In this document: positions 48,764 to 60,057 of the stretch, in pieces | How positions within the stretch are numbered: position 1 is the first letter of the stretch | How the letters are laid out: each line of letters begins with the position of its first letter | From: Brachypodium distachyon | Taxonomy: Eukaryota; Streptophyta; Magnoliopsida; Poales; Poaceae | DNA length: 64,000 nucleotides | Assembly (NCBI RefSeq): GCF_000005505.3 | Contig: NC_016131.3 | Coordinates: 16,451,501 to 16,515,500 of the forward strand | Direction: 5' to 3' | The notes under the pieces: model-generated | Told to the model about the DNA's origin: nothing | The model's database searches: none | The model's input: the letters and a program-made list of their open reading frames with translations, nothing else | Translations under genes and position numbers: made by a program

Positions 48764-50360
48764 CCCAACCCCTCCTTATCTCTCCCGCAACAGCACGCAG
48801 GAAGAGGAACAAGAAAGCAGAAGACGCGCAGCCACCCGCCGAGATTGGATTCTCGCGCCGGAGCCGCGGCTGCCCCTTGTCACGGATTCTGCGCCACGCC
48901 GCCTCCACGCAGACGGCAGATCTAGGGAACAGGAACGGGCCGCGCACTGGTCCCCCCGCGAGGCCGCGTTGGATGGAAGGAGACGAGACGAGGAGGGGAT
49001 TCGATGGGACGAGCAGAAATGGCGAAACCCGATGGATTAGCGAAAGATGGACGAATCCTCGAGGAGGAATCAAGAAATGCTAGCGGAGAAGAGACCACGA
49101 CGACGACGGCGCCTTGTGAACTCCCAAGGGGCTTCGTCTCTCTTCTCCTCCCTGGAAGGTGCCTTGAACTGTTGAACACCCCAAGAATTATTGCATGTGG
49201 ATTTTTTTTCCCTTGTGATTCCAGTAGGAGAGGTGGCTTCCCTTTGCTTAATCACAACATGTGATTTTTCTAAAGCGACCGAAGAGGAGACCTCGCCGCG
49301 GGTCTACGTTTATTTATCTACAGTTTTTTTTTTCAGTTTTTTCTTTTCTCTTTAACCCCTCTTCAGTTTTTTTTTTACCACATTAACCCCTCTTCAGTTA
49401 TTATGTCTTCTGATACTGAAATCGCATGAACCATCTTTACCTTTATACTACAAAAACCATGGCTAGAAGCAGTAACCTAATAGTACAACAGGAGCTGAAG
49501 ACATTCTATTTCCATGTCAAATTAACTGCACCTGAGACTATGGATGTCTGAAGCATCTTATTAGAGGTTAAGTCCAAAGTAATAAGGGGCATTAAAACCA
49601 AACAGAGATCTACAACAGATCCCAATCATGATAGCGAACATGCTTGCCTGCTTGGACAGCTCGTTTTTGCAAATCTCCTAGATTAACCAACCAGAACGCG
49701 ACGAGGCGATGTCACATGCATCGGAACAGCTCATATACCCTCCTACAGACTTCTGATTTGTCACAGACACAACCTCAAATCATCCCTGATTCCACATCGT
49801 AGGATAGGATAGATAGGGATGGAGTCAAAAGAGATTTCACAAATAGTAATACAAGTAGCATTGCGACAACCCACCTGCAAAAAACAAACGATACGGAATC
49901 TGGTTGAATAATCATAACCACTAGGTTTCACATGCTATCCTCAAGTTTTTCCATCATCAGGATGATTTGGGTGCTTACAGGACTAATAATGGTCAAGGGC
50001 GCCCATCATTAGGCAAATAGAAAATGTTAAGCTAACCAAACTGAACAAGCATAAGAACCATCTTATCATATTCTAAAGATAAGGAAGCATCTTTCCATGT
50101 GCTCGACGGGCTGTGGACTGTGTGGCTCGCTTTTGGTTCATCTGTGACAAACATCAAAATTACAAGCTGCTTCGCACAAGGGGAAAAAAAACTCTACATT
50201 CTGTCTTTAGATCAAAACAGGTTTTATGCGAACAGCCGCCTGCCTGTGGGCATCATAGCTAGCGATAGAAACACAAGTTCTTCAAGTGTAGCTGCTTCTC
50301 AAAAAACTCATAGCTCCTTCCAGATTTGCAAAATAGAATCCCTCACTCCATGGTTTGTGG
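48764..50360. other. Hydroxylase promoter and DRG1 3' region
   Basis: 48764-49270 is GC-rich and likely leader and promoter of the hydroxylase; its open frames show no family features. 49320-49400 has a repeated CCCCTCTTCAGTTTTTT-type motif. The rest is AT-rich, and the final 200-300 bp are probably DRG1 3' UTR. Confidence 0.45.
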
Positions 50361-53300
50361 TTATATTTTCTTAATGATCTGAACAACATCCTCGTCCTCA
50401 AGCTCATGTTCCTGCATAAGTCTTGTGAATTAATGCTAGAAGAGAACAGGCTAACATTACCGCAGTTCAAAAATTGCATACCTTGCCAACTCTCTGAGGC
50501 TTATGTTTCACGCTAGAACCCCACACCAGTGCACTGCAGAGTTTACAGAGAAATTAGCTGAACAGATTGGTTACAAGGAAACAAAAGTATTTAACCAAGA
50601 GGTGTGCCGGCACTCACTATTTAAACTGTTTCGCCATGTCCTTGTGGATTTGGTTGCAGAAGTCTTCCACTGTTTTCCTCTTGGTTGATAAGATCACAGG
50701 ATCCTCGTAATCTGGGTTCAGCCCTTTAGGTTTAGTGTATATCCTAACCAAATCTAGGTATTCCCATACCATCTCTAGAAGTCCATCAAGGTTCCATTCA
50801 AGATGTGCACTGTCAGCAGGTCAAAAAAGAAGAAAGTGTTCTAATCACTGCAGGAAAGTAAATAATAAAAAGAACAAGCATAACCAGGAGCGAACTAAAA
50901 ACTCACCTGATTGGACAGTAATGGGGAAGTTTGTCTAAGATATCCAGCTCTTCGACTGTGATCTGGTCAATTTTGTTAACGACATAGATGCAAGGCATGT
51001 AAATTCTGCTCCCCTCGATAACATCTATGAGATCATCTGCTGTTGCATCAAATCTAAGGGAGATATCAGCATTATGAATCCTGTACTCACTACATATTGC
51101 TTTTACTGTGTCAAGATCCAAGTGTGTGTTTGCTACTGTTGATGTAAAATTGATGCCACCCTTTTCCTTTTTCCTGAATGTCATATTGGGGGGTGTCTTG
51201 TTCAACCTGATACATGCAAAGAACATCAACCTCGTATCAACAAGCAAGATAGGAGATAAAATTCTTCATCAACAACAAACTCAAGAAGTGACGAACAAGT
51301 AAAGGGGTGGACACAGTTCACCATGGAACACCTTCATAGAAGACCAGTTGAGAAAATACAGATCAGGTTTTGCCATTCAAGTGGACGTTAATACCGCTAA
51401 TGTAATTGGATGAATGCTACATTCATAACTAAACTAAACCAATCATTTAGGTGTCTGACAGGTGATGTCTTGTAGATTTGGGAGGGAATCAGGGAGAAAA
51501 GAGTATCACAACAGGACCAATGCGCAAGCCGTCTAGTACTTTGCAAATACTGCTGAAACATGATTCTAAACAAGATACTGCTGAAACATCTTTAGCGCCA
51601 AGTATCAACATAGAAAAACTTACCGAATGCCAAACCCCTCAAGCTCCTTCTCAATGAGACGCTTGTGAGTTATCGGTTTTATGGCATCAAGAACAATCAG
51701 AATGACATTGCATGTCCTAGCTGTGCTGATAACCTGAAAATCGTATAAATTAGTACTCCCTCCGTTCCAAAACACAATTCATATAGATGTGTGCACTTGG
51801 ACTAAGGCAGCACTCATTTCTAGTGCCTGACCACTCATATTAGATTAATAGTAAATGGATGTGAGTAGTTATTGGCCGCGTGCGGGTTTCAAGAGAAAAA
51901 TGAGGTGTATTGTGGAACAAACGAGAAAAATCTATATGAGTTGTGCTTTGGAATGGAGGGAGTATGAGGAGAAATGATATTAACTCCTTAATGAACAGAA
52001 CAGGGGAGAATTCATATTATAGATCCTACAATATCGAAAAACGCATGGGTTCTGGCTAAAATCATTTCAAAGGATAATAAGTACAAAATGCCATTGCCTA
52101 ACTAATAATAAATGGCGATTTTGCGAGGGTGTCACAGAAATGCATAATATGTTTAAGATGAATAACTCATTCAGGGCTCAGTGCTTTCAAGAACATATCT
52201 AGGTACTCGCCTAACTTCCAGTACATGTTAGGTAAAGATATGCATTATGAGCTAGATAGTGAGAACACACAACACAATACTGAATACTACTAAAAGGTTA
52301 GCATGATTTATACAGTGTACTATTCTCCTCCCCCCGCCCCTAATAAACGTTATCAGGAGGGGGTGACGATGCATTTTTCTATATGCATACTGCGACCAGA
52401 GATGATTTCTATAACAGGCGAGTGCTCAGAAGATTCAATGTTTACAGAATATTAATCTAACAATGCCAGAAAATATAACTATACGTGCATGTCATGACAT
52501 GTTTGAGACCATATATGTTAATTGCAATGCAAAAATAAGGCAAGGAAAATAAACAAACTGGACATATTACCTGCCTCCCTCTACCCTTTCCATCTTTAGC
52601 ACCTTCAATGATTCCTGGAAGGTCTAGAAGCTGAATAAAAAGAAGTGGGGATTACAAACAAATAATAACAAACATGCTCTAGCAACAAAGGCCAATCTGT
52701 AGTTTCCCTTATGGAAGGAAAAAATTTACCTGCACTTTAGCCCCTTTGTACCCGATAACTCCAGGAATGCATGTTAAAGTCGTGAACTCGTAGGATGCAA
52801 CCTTTTGAGACAGAAAGAATGTGCTAGTATATCAGTAAAGAAACAAACAGTGACAGTTCGTATGAACAACATTCACTACAGAGATAAGCCATCAAATTTA
52901 TCTCTATTACAGAAGACCGGAAACTAAGTCAGGGTGAACCTTTGATATAGAAGTGTGAAGAACATTAGTACAGCAGAAGAGCAGACCTCTGAAAAAGTTC
53001 CTGTCAACTTGTTCAACAATGTTGATTTCCCAACCGAAGGAAAGCCCACCAAGCCAACACGTGCATCTCCACTTTTTGTCACATCGAATCCCTCACCAGC
53101 ACCACCACCACCTTTGGTTGTAGGAGTGAGCAACTCCCGTCTTAATTTTGCAAGTTTAGCCTGACAAATAAATAATATTGACTCACACAAAGAAAACTTT
53201 GTACAAAGTAGTAATAAAAGTTTAACAAAAGGAGATGCACATATGCATCAAATCCTAAAAAAGAATAAAATGATTTAGCTAGATGATGGAATGATTAATG

Positions 53301-54961
53301 AAGCTTGTGACACATCCTTTAAGCACTTTTCATTCCCTAAATGTGAGGTCTTACATGGTGCAGCATATTACAATGGCATAGCATTGATGAGGCCCTCATG
53401 CAACACTTTTGTATCAAGGTTCATGTGCACTTTAGGGAACCAAGCTATCCAACTATATAAAATCAACAATATTAACACACAATCACATCGATAGTATGAA
53501 TTAAAACTGATAGCGCCATAGCACCACCATATGACTGGACATGGAAGTAAGGTGAGTATATGCAGCAACAGTGCAAACATGAAGGTATAAATTTGTGTGA
53601 AGTGGCTAAACAGCAATAGGCTGGTTTCTTATGACCTCTAGACCATAGCATGACATATGATGGAATAAACTCCAGTTATTTGAAATAAATAGATATGAGC
53701 ATCAAATCACCTTCAGAAGACCAAGATGATGTGCAGTGGCTTTGTTTTTCTGTGTCTTTGACATCTGTCAAGAAAAAGAAAAGCAAAGAATATAAACACA
53801 AAGATCAGAAAGTGGATAAATGTGATCTTAGCTTTCTATTTGAAACGTAGTACATGTCCGGTCCTTCAGCAGTTAAGAGCAGCTCAGCACTATATATAAA
53901 TGAGTACATTCTCAGTTCTCACCACCGAACAACAATTTCCTTCCTATTTACCACTACTCATAAAACAAGACATCAACTCGTATCACTAGGAAAACATAGT
54001 AGTGTTCGATGAAGAATCACTGTACTAAATCATAACTATGACATATAAGGTGCCAATGAGCAGTCCATGTGCTTCAGAGTTCTAGTTACCTAAAATTTCG
54101 GCTTCATATCACAGCCATTAGCAAGCTAATTCAACAATTCTGACTTATCAAATCACAAGCAAAAAAGGACCACTGAATTCCACCATTATCTACCACAGCT
54201 AACCAATTTAATATCATCTACGTAAGTTCCCGAACATCTTGGTCATGATTCATGAGAAAACGAAACGCTCCTTTTGATCACCCAAAACATAACAACCAAG
54301 CACATGTTTGGATCACCAAGTCACACTTGATAAAATAATCACCAATCATCAACCTAAAGCCCCCTAGTTGGATCAACTATATTCGATCTAAAAAATCTAT
54401 AATTCAAACCACAAAAAAATCACCCAGATCATTTCAACCTGTAACCAAAAATGAGAAGCAAACACGGAGCCTGTAATGCCACCAAAGTCTCACTAGGCTT
54501 CAACCTGGAAAAGTCTAGAAACAGCTATGGCCTTACATCCTATCAAATCAAGAGTAGCTCACAAGCTCACAACTTAGATGAGCAAACCAACTCGACCGCA
54601 TGGACAACATAGCCTGCGAGCTGAAACCCAACAGTTCTAAATCGAACTAACGAAACAGAAACCTAACAGCCTGATACTTCTAATCTACTATACTCAGCCC
54701 CCAAACCAACCTATCATTTTATCTACAGACTAAAGCCCGAACCGCAAAAGGAGTGCGAAGCACAGCTACAACGAATCAGCATCTGGCAATTTCAGTTTCA
54801 GTTACCGTAGACCCCAGCACCGACCCCCGCATAAGTCTACTACCACTAATCGCCCCCCTGCCGTCGCGACGGGCCACTGGAAGGGGGTGCAAGCTACGGG
54901 CGCATCGGTGAAGTAGTACCTCGTCCTCGATGTCCTTGATCTTCTGCATGACGGTCGCCAT
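50361..54961 (-). CDS. DRG1: Developmentally regulated GTP-binding protein 1
   Basis: Ten exons are inferred, in transcript order 54961-54920, 53764-53711, 53160-52987, 52801-52730, 52630-52571, 51733-51624, 51206-50907, 50809-50618, 50533-50482 and 50411-50361. The total of 1107 nt encodes 368 residues. DRG proteins are conserved GTPases of the OBG-HflX class that associate with ribosomes and a DFRP partner. The N-terminal helix-turn-helix ([20 protein letters not shown]) precedes G1 at residues 71-79 (GFPSVGKST), G3 DLPG at 117-120 and G4 NKID at 248-251. A TGS domain follows, ending [16 protein letters not shown]. All splice sites are GT-AG. TGGGCC site II motifs at 55151 and 55199 (other strand) lie upstream. 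A MITE sits in the intron after exon 5. The tRNA-Trp gene lies 296 bp upstream on the same strand. Confidence 0.95.
51756..51962. mobile_element. Stowaway-like MITE in a DRG1 intron
   Basis: CTCCCTCCGTTCCAAAACACAATTC and the inverse of GAGTTGTGCTTTGGAATGGAGG make inverted ends of about 30 bp, flanked by TA on both sides. Length about 207 bp. Confidence 0.88.
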
Positions 54962-55256
54962 GGCTGCGGGCAGCGGAGGTGGCTCCGGCTCGGGAAGGTT
55001 GGGCTGCTCCTCGCTCGCGCGGATGCGGAAGGGAGAGAGTGGTCGGGGAGGGGAGGAGGAGAAGGTTCGCGAAGTGGCTTGAGGAATTGAGGGTTTTGGT
55101 ATGCAGGCGGCGGAGGCAGGGCTCTGTGGAGTGTGGGCTTCCCCGTGAAATGGGCCTTGGAGTTTAGGACGGGGAAAATGGCCGGGCCTCGAATGAAGGG
55201 CCCAAATCGAAACTGTCAAGGCGCAAAAAGAAACCGGATTAGGATCGGGGGGGTAT

Positions 55257-55328
55257 TGAACCCGACGTGAATCGAACACGCAACCTTCTGATCTGGAGTC
55301 AGACGCGCTACCATTGCGCCACGGATCC
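55257..55328 (-). tRNA. tRNA-Trp (anticodon CCA)
   Basis: The 72-nt minus-strand sequence starts GGATCCGTGGCGCAATGGTA and folds as a cloverleaf. The acceptor stem pairs GGATCCG with a CGGGTTC-type 3' strand. The D arm contains GGCGCAATGGTAGCGC. The anticodon loop has GACTCCAGATC with CCA at 55294-55296, and the T arm contains TTCGATTC. There is no intron. It delivers tryptophan in cytosolic translation. The last base A is the discriminator; CCA is not encoded. Confidence 0.95.
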
Positions 55329-57762
55329 GGTGGTGACTCTAACGATTGTGAAGCTTATAAGTATCTTAGAAAAAAGAGAATCCCCTGCAACAATAATCAA
55401 GATTTTGTACAAATCCACGACAGTTATTTTGAAACGGAGAGAGTATTTTGCAACCTTCGAAAAGAAATATCACTCAATATTATCTTCATATCTCAGGTTT
55501 CACGATACTCTTCACATTCTTTCAAGTCATGGGAAGAATCAAACACCTAAAATGACAGTTTTTTGCGAGACTTGAAGGTGAAGGACTTCGGTACTTTACA
55601 TGTTAAATTTTACAACCCGGCCAGGGTCATTTTATGTTTCTTTTTAAACAACAAGAGCATGTATATCCAGGTGCTAAAATTCCACCTTAGATAAAGTTTG
55701 ACTATAAAAATATTGTAAAATGAAGCCCAGTTTTGGCGTTTGCTTAAGGATATTTCACGTGATTATCTGTCTTCACAACCCACCTGGAAAAACAAAACTA
55801 GAGCGTCTAAATTGTACATTTTTTTCCGCATTTGTGTGCATATGCAACGCCATTGCAAAAAAAAATGTCCTTCTTTTCGAGATGAATGTGGCCCATTGTG
55901 GGGTTCTTCTTCTAGGATGAGTGGGATCCTAAAAATAGATATGCCAGATTGGTTGACTTCTTACTGTTGCCCGTCTATATAGTTGTAGGTACAACTTAGC
56001 AGCAAATCACTAGGGGTTCCTCGCAACCCCATAAAAAATATCGCAATATTTTAAACATGGGCATGCAACAAATACGTGTTTTGTTGCAAAAGAACGTTGA
56101 AATAGAATGCAACACATGCAACACCAAATAAACACATTTGCAACATAAATTCAACTACTTAACAAACTCTAATATTGTTGCAATGTCTTGTTCATGTGTC
56201 CAGAAGAAACAATACATGGGCTTGCAACATCTTGAAATAACCCTACATAGGATATATTTGTTCTCCCTATATTCCCTAGTCTCTAGCCATCATCATAGGG
56301 GTCATCGACTTTGTTGTCCTAGGCCTTTGTAGCGATGAATCTGACTCGCTGGAGCCAATCGGAGTCAAACCGGGCAACTCCATGTCTACCCTCAGAATCC
56401 TAACTTTTTCTAGAGCTCAGTTACATAAACTCAAGCTCTACCACAGGACACCACATTACTTGAGAGGAAAAGGCGAAACTTGGAAGGAGGCGGTGACGAA
56501 ACTTGGAAGGAGAGACACTCAGGAGGAGGCACCACAATGGAGGAGCTTGGGAAATTTAGAAAGAATGTGAGAAAGTGTTGTTGGGTCTTTTGAGGAACGT
56601 CGTGCGCAAGTGATGAGGGAGATTCAGAAAGAGTCACAAGTGGTTTTTTCGCAACTCGTCGATCTGACAATATCATTTACATAGTATGAGTGGGTCACAA
56701 AGCCCAAAATGATACTTCTCCAGGCTTCAATGTTCTTGCTATGTGCGAAATACCATTGAGGGTACCAAATGCTTGAATATCTTGATACATGGTATACAAA
56801 GTTTGAAACAGCTCCGCTACATTTGAGACTTCATTTCATCTTAAAACTCGAGAGCCTTGTAAAACTGTCGTCTAAATAATGTTTAGATCGAGATCACATC
56901 CGATGCAATTTTTTTATTACCAACATACCATTTATTTTCCCTTTTCTGCGTGTCTCGCAGAAACAAATGGCGGAGCATAGTAGTATGAGAGAAAAGAATG
57001 ATGATCTAGTAACAATCATGGTGATCCTTCAGGCTTCTCATGTCTTTTGTGAAAACAGAGGGCCACCGTCTTCGCAACCTCCGCTCCTCGAGTCACCCGT
57101 TGCTTCAGGCTCTGTTTATTCAAATCAACACGATGCGCAATATCATACAACCAACTTAGTTGATTCTGTGTCTAAAGGTACATAAATATGTAATCATCAA
57201 AAATAAATTTGTACCATGGTACAGTAAATAAGTATAGGTAACATGCAATTCAGATCGTTGATACACAATTAGTACTACTAACTTATCCTATGCATGTGCA
57301 AGAGATATGTTACATTTGAACCCAATTTCTCAAAAATTGAAACAGATTAGGAGTTCCCATGTACAACTTTGGCCTATCAATTATGAATAGCGGGAATCAT
57401 TTGCAGAACACAATTTTCTTGCTTACAAGCAATAGAAAAATCAAATAAAACAGACTATGGAGTAATTGAAGTCGTTGTATGAGTGCAGCCATGAAATTTA
57501 TGTCACTGACGAGACGAGTATTGCGAAGATCATCGGCGGATGAGAGAAATTTTTTTAGGTAGAATTTACTCACATTCATTATTTTTCTAAGTTTGCAAAA
57601 TATATTTCCATAAAAATGGGTTTTTCAGACTTGATGTATTTTCGTATTGTACATCTTATGATATAAATTATAGTGATATTTATGTTTAATATTATTTTTT
57701 CTCATATTTTATGTCAAATCAGCCATAATTGAATGATAGTGATAAAAAATATCTACAACATA
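55329..57762. other. Repeat-rich spacer, no intact gene
   Basis: No intact gene is seen. 56035-56235 contains many copies of TGCAACA/TTGCAAC, as in subterminal regions of some DNA transposons. At 56460-56510 GGCGAAACTTGGAAGGAGG is repeated in tandem with variation. A possible exon at 56967-57178 (MAEHSSMREKNDDLVTIMV start) has a splice-like AAAGGTACAT end and may be a transposon-gene remnant. Confidence 0.35.
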
Positions 57763-58112
57763 CTCCCTCCGTTCCTTAAATTAGGGCGTATATTGTTTTT
57801 TTTACCGAGCCTTTGACCAATATTTAGTATACCAACATATATTTTTTTTAAATGAAATTGATATCATTGGATTCGTATTCAAAAGTACTCCCTCCGTTCC
57901 ATAATTCTTGTCGAAATCTTACATGTATCTAGACACGTTTTAGGAATAGATACATCCAATTTTGAACAAATTTGAGACAAGAATTATGAAACGAAGGAAT
58001 ACTTGTTTATGATTATGATTTATATCACATAAGTCATACTTTGCTGAAATAATCTTTGGTCAAACGCTCGGTCAGGAAACAATATAAGCCTTAATTTGAG
58101 GAATGGAGGGAG
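57763..58112. mobile_element. Stowaway-like MITE (outer), split by a second MITE
   Basis: Outer ends CTCCCTCCGTTCCTTAAATTA and TAATTTGAGGAATGGAGGGAG are inverted repeats flanked by TA. A GGGCGTATATTGTTT motif near the left end pairs with AAACAATATAAGCC near the right. The 112-bp inner element interrupts it at 57888-57999. Confidence 0.85.
57888..57999. mobile_element. Stowaway-like MITE nested in another MITE
   Basis: CTCCCTCCGTTCCATAATTCTTGTC pairs with GACAAGAATTATGAAACGAAGGAA, flanked by TA on both sides. Core ACATGTATCTAGACACG marks the same subfamily as 17243 and 38739. Confidence 0.88.
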
Positions 58113-58539
58113 TAGAATATATGGCTATTATTCTGATGCAAACAGTTTTTCAGCGGAGTGAGAATATTACCAACAACTCAATTTTTATGAGTAAATATAT
58201 AGTTATATTTTACTTCCAAAGATATTTTCATACTTACCGGTCTAAAAATATCAAATAGATATTTGGCATAATAAACAACGCCTTCTCCATCCTTCGAGAG
58301 ATATCCTATCTTATCAGCAAAAAATTACACAATCTGAAACATGATATGTCAAAATCGGAACTCGCTAAAAGAGAAATACACTACTTGAGCATGATTATCA
58401 TATGTACTATTATCAAGCAAGATGATTTCTATATCAACTCCAATTAAGCAAGAAATACGAATAAAGGAACGACGGTTAAGACATCAGTGAGAAATCGTAC
58501 ATGGACAACAAAACTAGATAGCCAAAATAACTAAGAGTG

Positions 58540-58740
58540 CGGGAAGTTGTGTCTCCCGAAGAACCGGTCTTTGCTGGCCATATCGCCGTTGATTGTGCAA
58601 AGACATGTTGGAACGTGCACGCACCGCATGACGCGGGCCTCGCCGTCGAAGTACGCGATAATTGACCCGTAGTCGATGTCTCCTACGACGTCTTTCTCAG
58701 ACCCGGTCCAAATGCGTAGCTTGACAAGTCATCGCCATCG
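58540..58740 (-). pseudogene. Short coding-like fragment, family not recognised
   Basis: On the minus strand a GC-richer open stretch encodes GDIDYGSIIAYFDGEARVM, then CVHVPTCLCTINGDMASKDR. It has codon-like composition in an AT-rich setting, but no start, stop or neighbouring exon could be placed. Either a remnant exon or part of a transposon-encoded protein. Confidence 0.3.
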
Positions 58741-59004
58741 CTGTCTCTATTGATCCAGAGTTAAATTAGTTGAAAGTTTGCAGATTTATTTAATACAGAT
58801 ACACATATACAAATTCTAAAGCCCCAAACAAATGTACATTTAACAAAGATTTAATAATTTGTCTTAGAATTAATCCGAATAGCCAACAATTTGATGCAAC
58901 GGTTACAGTATCTAACACGAGTTTGTTAATCCTTCATCTATCATGTATTCTTAAGCAATATCACTAATCCCAGTTTAATACGTTGTTCTTGCTTTATACA
59001 TTTT

Positions 59005-59617
59005 TGAACCATGGTTAAAAAAACGCTTAGCGCTAAGCGAGCGGTGAAGCACCGCTGAGAGGAATTGAAGTTTAAGCGTTCCGTACAGACTCTGTTTTTG
59101 AAAAGTTGCCGGGATTCTTGGAGAAAATCAAGGGAAATTGGAGAATTTGAGAGACACTGTTGCTCGCCCGGGAGAAATTAGCAGTATCCTTGGGGGAAAT
59201 CAAGAGGAATTGGAGAAATTGGCGGGATTCTGTTGCCCGCACAGGGAAATTTGGCGGGATCCTTGGAGGAAAAAGACGAATTGGTAAAATTTGAAAGATC
59301 CTTGGAGGGAATCAGGCGGGAGAGAGAAGCCGCTCCTGCGTAGAATTGTGCTAATGAGTCTCATCAGTCCTTAAGTATCCGCTTAGGGCCTAAGGCCCTG
59401 TTTGGTTGGGCTTAAAACCACTTATTTATGTGATTTTGACTTTGAATTTCTGCTTATATCATCATCTAAATAGATACTTTTGTGACTTAAAAGTCAAAAA
59501 TAAAAAAAACGGTTTTAAACCCAACCAAATAAGACCCCAGCGAAGCGTTTCCCCACCGTTTTCCTACCGACGAGAGCTTTTGCGTGTTTAAGTGATTTTT
59601 TTTAACCATGTTCATGA
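59005..59617. mobile_element. DNA element with TIRs and an internal degenerate repeat
   Basis: Ends TGAACCATGGTTAAAAAAAC and the inverse of TTTTTTTTAACCATGTTCA form terminal inverted repeats. At about 59105-59330 a unit with GGCGGGATTCTTGGAG / GGAATTGGAGAAATT recurs four times imperfectly. Another MITE is nested at 59394-59538. Superfamily unknown. Confidence 0.55.
59394..59538. mobile_element. MITE with hAT-like ends, nested
   Basis: GGCCCTGTTTGGTTGGGCTT and the inverse of AACCCAACCAAATAAGACCCC are inverted ends. The interior pairs TTTTGACTTT with AAAAGTCAAAA. Such ends are frequent in grass hAT-type MITEs. It sits inside the TIR element at 59005-59617. Confidence 0.7.
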
Positions 59618-60057
59618 ACTGAATTCTTAATTTACTGACGTGCAAGCTAGCTCGTTTGCTACTTGTCACCCCTTGCCCCTCCCTCCCTCTGCCTAGCCCC
59701 CTCGCTCCCTGGATCTTCTTCCTCCTCGGCCGAGCGCCGCCACCCATCCCGCTGCTGAGCGCCCATCGTCTTCCTCCTCGCGCGAGCGCCTCCACCGCAG
59801 GTTGATCTCCCCTTCGATTCTCTCGCTCCCGACCGTTTCTCCTCCCATCACCCCACGAACCGATTCCGCCCTTTAGCTCCCCGTTTCATAATCTTCCCCA
59901 ATCCGTAACTGAGGCAAAAATCAAGGTAGGGCGGCCGCCGTACCTTGCCCTACTGGGTCCTCCGCCCGTGCTGCAGCAGCCAGGTTCATTAGACCCTCTG
60001 CTGGTGGCAAGCAGTTACTAGTGTTCTACCAGATCGGCGTCTCCCCTGCACGCAAAT

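Noticed and set aside
48447..49073. 208-codon minus-strand frame
   Set aside because: Overlaps exon 1 of the hydroxylase in another frame and is rich in Arg/Ala/Pro; no family similarity.
59487..59795. 102-codon minus-strand frame
   Set aside because: Spans the end of a nested MITE and the probable leader of the PATROL1-type gene; no conserved features.
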